From: Streptomyces sp. Go-475
GTDB taxonomy: Bacteria > Actinomycetota > Actinomycetes > Streptomycetales > Streptomycetaceae
DNA: 64,000 nt
Direction of reading: 5' to 3'
Assembly (NCBI RefSeq): GCF_003330845.1
Contig: NZ_CP026121.1
Span: forward strand, 1,488,001-1,552,000
This document shows positions 62,238 through 64,000 of the stretch, in pieces. Within the stretch, counting starts at the first letter, position 1; each line of letters starts with the position of its first letter. A model generated the notes under the pieces. That model made no database searches. It was not told the origin of the DNA and saw nothing but the letters and a program-made list of their open reading frames with translations. A program made the position numbers and the translations under genes.

Positions 62238-63011
62238 ATGGCACGGAACATCCAGTCGCTCGAACGTGCGGCCGCGATGCTGCGGCTCCTCGCGGGCGGC
62301 GAGCGGCGGCTCGGCCTGTCGGACATCGCCTCGTCGCTGGGCCTGGCCAAGGGCACCGCGCACGGCATCCTGCGCACCCTCCAGCAGGAGGGCTTCGTGG
62401 AGCAGGACGACGCCTCCGGGCGCTACCAGCTGGGCGCGGAGCTGCTGCGCCTGGGCACCACCTACCTCGACGTCCACGAGCTGCGGGCGCGCGCCCTGGT
62501 CTGGGCCGACGACCTGGCCCGTTCCAGCGGCGAGAGCGTCTACCTGGGCGTCCTGCACCAGCAGGGCGTGCTGATCGTGCACCACGTCTTCCGGCCCGAC
62601 GACAGCCGGCAGGTGCTGGAGATCGGGGCCATGCAGCCGCTGCACTCCACGGCCCTAGGCAAGGTGCTGTCGGCCTACGACCCGGTGGCGCACAGCGAGG
62701 CCCTGGAGGCCGACCGCAAGGCGTTCACGGACCGTACGGTGTGCGAGCCGGAGGCGTTCGAGCACATCCTCGACGTCACCCGCGCGCGCGGGTACGCGGC
62801 GGACGTGGAGGAGACCTGGGAGGGCGTGGCCTCCCTCGCGGCCCCCATCCACGACCGGCGGCGCATGCCGGTCGGCGCGGTCGGCATCACCGGCGCCGTG
62901 GAGCGGCTGTGCCGGTCCGACGAGGAGCGGGCGCTGCGCCCGGAGCTGATCGCGGCGGTCCGGGACTGCGCCCGCGCGGTCTCCCGGGACCTGGGCGCCG
63001 GGCGGTTCTGA
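62238..63011 (+). CDS. gylR: Glycerol operon repressor GylR (IclR family)
   Basis: The predicted protein has 257 residues. Winged HTH at 8-75 (LRLLAGGERRLGLSDIASSLGLAKGTAHGILRTLQQEGF) and IclR effector domain (SGESVYLGVLHQQGVLIVHHVF, LHSTALGKVLSAYDP, GYAADVEETWEGVASLAAPI). Very close to S. coelicolor GylR from memory. ATG 62238 has GGAGG about ten bases upstream. Represses the glycerol genes that follow; glycerol-3-phosphate is the known inducer type. An operator precedes it. Confidence 0.95.
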   Translation: MARNIQSLERAAAMLRLLAGGERRLGLSDIASSLGLAKGTAHGILRTLQQEGFVEQDDASGRYQLGAELLRLGTTYLDVHELRARALVWADDLARSSGESVYLGVLHQQGVLIVHHVFRPDDSRQVLEIGAMQPLHSTALGKVLSAYDPVAHSEALEADRKAFTDRTVCEPEAFEHILDVTRARGYAADVEETWEGVASLAAPIHDRRRMPVGAVGITGAVERLCRSDEERALRPELIAAVRDCARAVSRDLGAGRF

Positions 63012-63114
63012 CGCAACAGCACGGGACCGGGGGGCCGTACGGCGTCCCGGTCCCCGGCATGCCCGCGCTCACCTGCGGCAAAGATCCTTGGGACCGGGGC
63101 GATCAGTAACGATC

Positions 63115-63130
63115 GTGTTTTCGACAACAC
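63115..63130 (+). promoter_or_regulatory. Near-perfect palindrome in the glpF promoter
   Basis: gtgttttcgacaacac is a 16-bp palindrome apart from one mismatched pair. It contains ttgtcgaa on the minus strand, the core shared with the GylR-type sites. Candidate second GylR operator. Confidence 0.6.
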
Positions 63131-63176
63131 AGCCCTTGACGTGCTCGTAACGCCGAAGCAAGACTCCCGTCCATCG

Positions 63177-63192
63177 GTCGACATTGTCGAAC
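63177..63192 (+). promoter_or_regulatory. GylR-type operator upstream of glpF
   Basis: gtcgacattgtcgaac matches the gylR-upstream site tcgacattgccgaac at all but one position. It lies 83 bp before the glpF start, between gylR and the glycerol operon. Confidence 0.75.
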
Positions 63193-63274
63193 AGGTACCG
63201 GCAATACGCGCTAGAGTGTGACAACGCCAGGCCGGTATCGCACTTCCCCTGGACGAAGGACAAAGGAGTCGCGG

Positions 63275-64000
63275 GTGTCCAGCTCCGACATCTTCATCGG
63301 CGAGACCATCGGTACCGCCATACTCATCCTGCTCGGCGGCGGAGTCTGCGCCGCCGTGACGCTCAAGGCTTCCAAGGCCCGCAACGCCGGCTGGCTCGCC
63401 ATCACCTTCGGGTGGGGCTTCGCGGTGCTCACGGCGGTCTACACCACGGCGCCGCTCTCCGGCGCCCATCTGAACCCGGCCGTCACCCTCGCGCTCGCGA
63501 TCAAGGACGGCGACTGGAGCAACGTCCCGGTCTACTGGGCCGGCCAGCTCTTCGGCGCCATGATCGGCGCCGCACTGGTCTGGATCGCCTACTACGGCCA
63601 GTTCCAGGCCCACCTCACCGACCGCGAGATCGTCGGCGGTCCGGGTGCGCAGGCCACGACGGCCAAGGCCGTCGAGGCCCAGGAGAAGGGCGCCGGCCCC
63701 GTGCTGGGCGTCTTCTCCACCGGCCCCGAGGTCCGCGTCGCCTGGCAGAACCTGGCCACGGAGATCATCGGCACGATCGTGCTGGTGCTCGCCGTGCTCA
63801 CCCAGGGCCTGAACGACAAGGGCAACGGCCTGGGCACCCTGGGCGCCCTGATCACCGCGCTCGTGGTGGTCTCCATCGGCCTGTCCCTCGGCGGCCCGAC
63901 GGGGTACGCGATCAACCCGGCCCGTGACCTCGGTCCGCGTATCGTGCACGCCCTGCTGCCGCTCCCCAACAAGGGCGGCTCCGACTGGGGCTACGCCTGG
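63275..64000 (+). CDS. glpF: Glycerol uptake facilitator GlpF, 3' end beyond window
   Basis: 242 codons are visible and the gene runs off the right edge. Both aquaglyceroporin NPA motifs are present: [14 protein letters not shown] and [12 protein letters not shown]. There are six membrane helices in the usual order, with a charged insert ([27 protein letters not shown]) between helices 3 and 4. The start is GTG 63275 ([15 protein letters not shown]) with AAGGAG six bases upstream. It should be followed by the glycerol kinase and glycerol-3-phosphate dehydrogenase genes outside the window. Operators of the GylR type lie upstream. Confidence 0.93.
   Translation, partial: MSSSDIFIGETIGTAILILLGGGVCAAVTLKASKARNAGWLAITFGWGFAVLTAVYTTAPLSGAHLNPAVTLALAIKDGDWSNVPVYWAGQLFGAMIGAALVWIAYYGQFQAHLTDREIVGGPGAQATTAKAVEAQEKGAGPVLGVFSTGPEVRVAWQNLATEIIGTIVLVLAVLTQGLNDKGNGLGTLGALITALVVVSIGLSLGGPTGYAINPARDLGPRIVHALLPLPNKGGSDWGYAW

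Noticed and set aside
57532..62574. 1680-codon plus-strand open frame across the HAD gene, metH and into gylR
   Set aside because: It is a shadow of metH and the HAD gene, with Gly/Val/Leu/Asp composition typical of antisense frames.

Overview
This window is a stretch of Streptomyces chromosome. The evidence is very high GC with strong third-position bias, GTG and TTG starts behind GGAGG-type ribosome binding sites, GTGA/ATGA stop-start overlaps, and a gene order that I recognise from S. coelicolor (gamma-glutamylethanolamide synthetase region, rar conservon, tat/paf/proteasome block, metH-gylR-glpF). No phage, transposon, CRISPR array, rRNA or tRNA was seen. Most of the window is core chromosome.

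Layout. (1) 1-4.3 kb: the truncated end of a large low-complexity membrane protein, a PLP-dependent amino-acid lyase/racemase-like enzyme, and a DUF2510-type membrane-anchored protein. (2) 4.3-11 kb: a probable ethanolamine utilisation cluster. A glutamine-synthetase-like ligase, an aldehyde dehydrogenase and a short-chain dehydrogenase form one overlapping operon. Diverging from it are a GntR regulator, an APC permease and a class I glutamine-amidotransferase-type gamma-glutamyl hydrolase. Together these would import, gamma-glutamylate, oxidise and deglutamylate an amine. (3) 11-21.3 kb: a LysR/TDT-transporter pair, an XRE-cupin regulator, a glycine-betaine ABC transporter whose permease carries two tandem binding domains, a 5'-3' exonuclease, an iron-regulated siderophore-interacting protein, and an acetyltransferase. 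(4) 21.4-27 kb: a pseudouridine synthase and the five-gene rar conservon (sensor kinase, roadblock, DUF742, small GTPase, P450 lacking the ExxR motif). (5) 27-53 kb: a block with the order helY-tatC-tatA-pafC-pafB-pafA-prcA-prcB-pup-dop-arc(mpa)-trmI-recB-like. It parallels the M. tuberculosis Rv2092c-Rv2119 region but has Streptomyces insertions: FKBP proteins, MFS/LacI, an endonuclease VII gene between pup and prcB, a ferredoxin, and an M50 protease. (6) 53-64 kb: a NarL response regulator, two tandem peptide-binding lipoproteins without permeases, a HAD phosphatase, metH, gylR and the start of glpF.

Three genes (left-edge membrane protein, glutamine-synthetase-like ligase, GNAT acetyltransferase) carry apparent single-base frameshifts. 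Two of these lie at or beside C/G homopolymers, so assembly error is a serious possibility. Several sharp regulatory signals are visible: GylR-type operators in front of both gylR and glpF, an iron box, perfect hairpin terminators, and a 30-bp perfect palindrome in front of the HAD gene. I see no unmistakably new system. The most unusual arrangements are the endonuclease VII gene lodged in the proteasome operon, the double-receptor betaine permease, and the ExxR-less P450 tied to a GTPase conservon.
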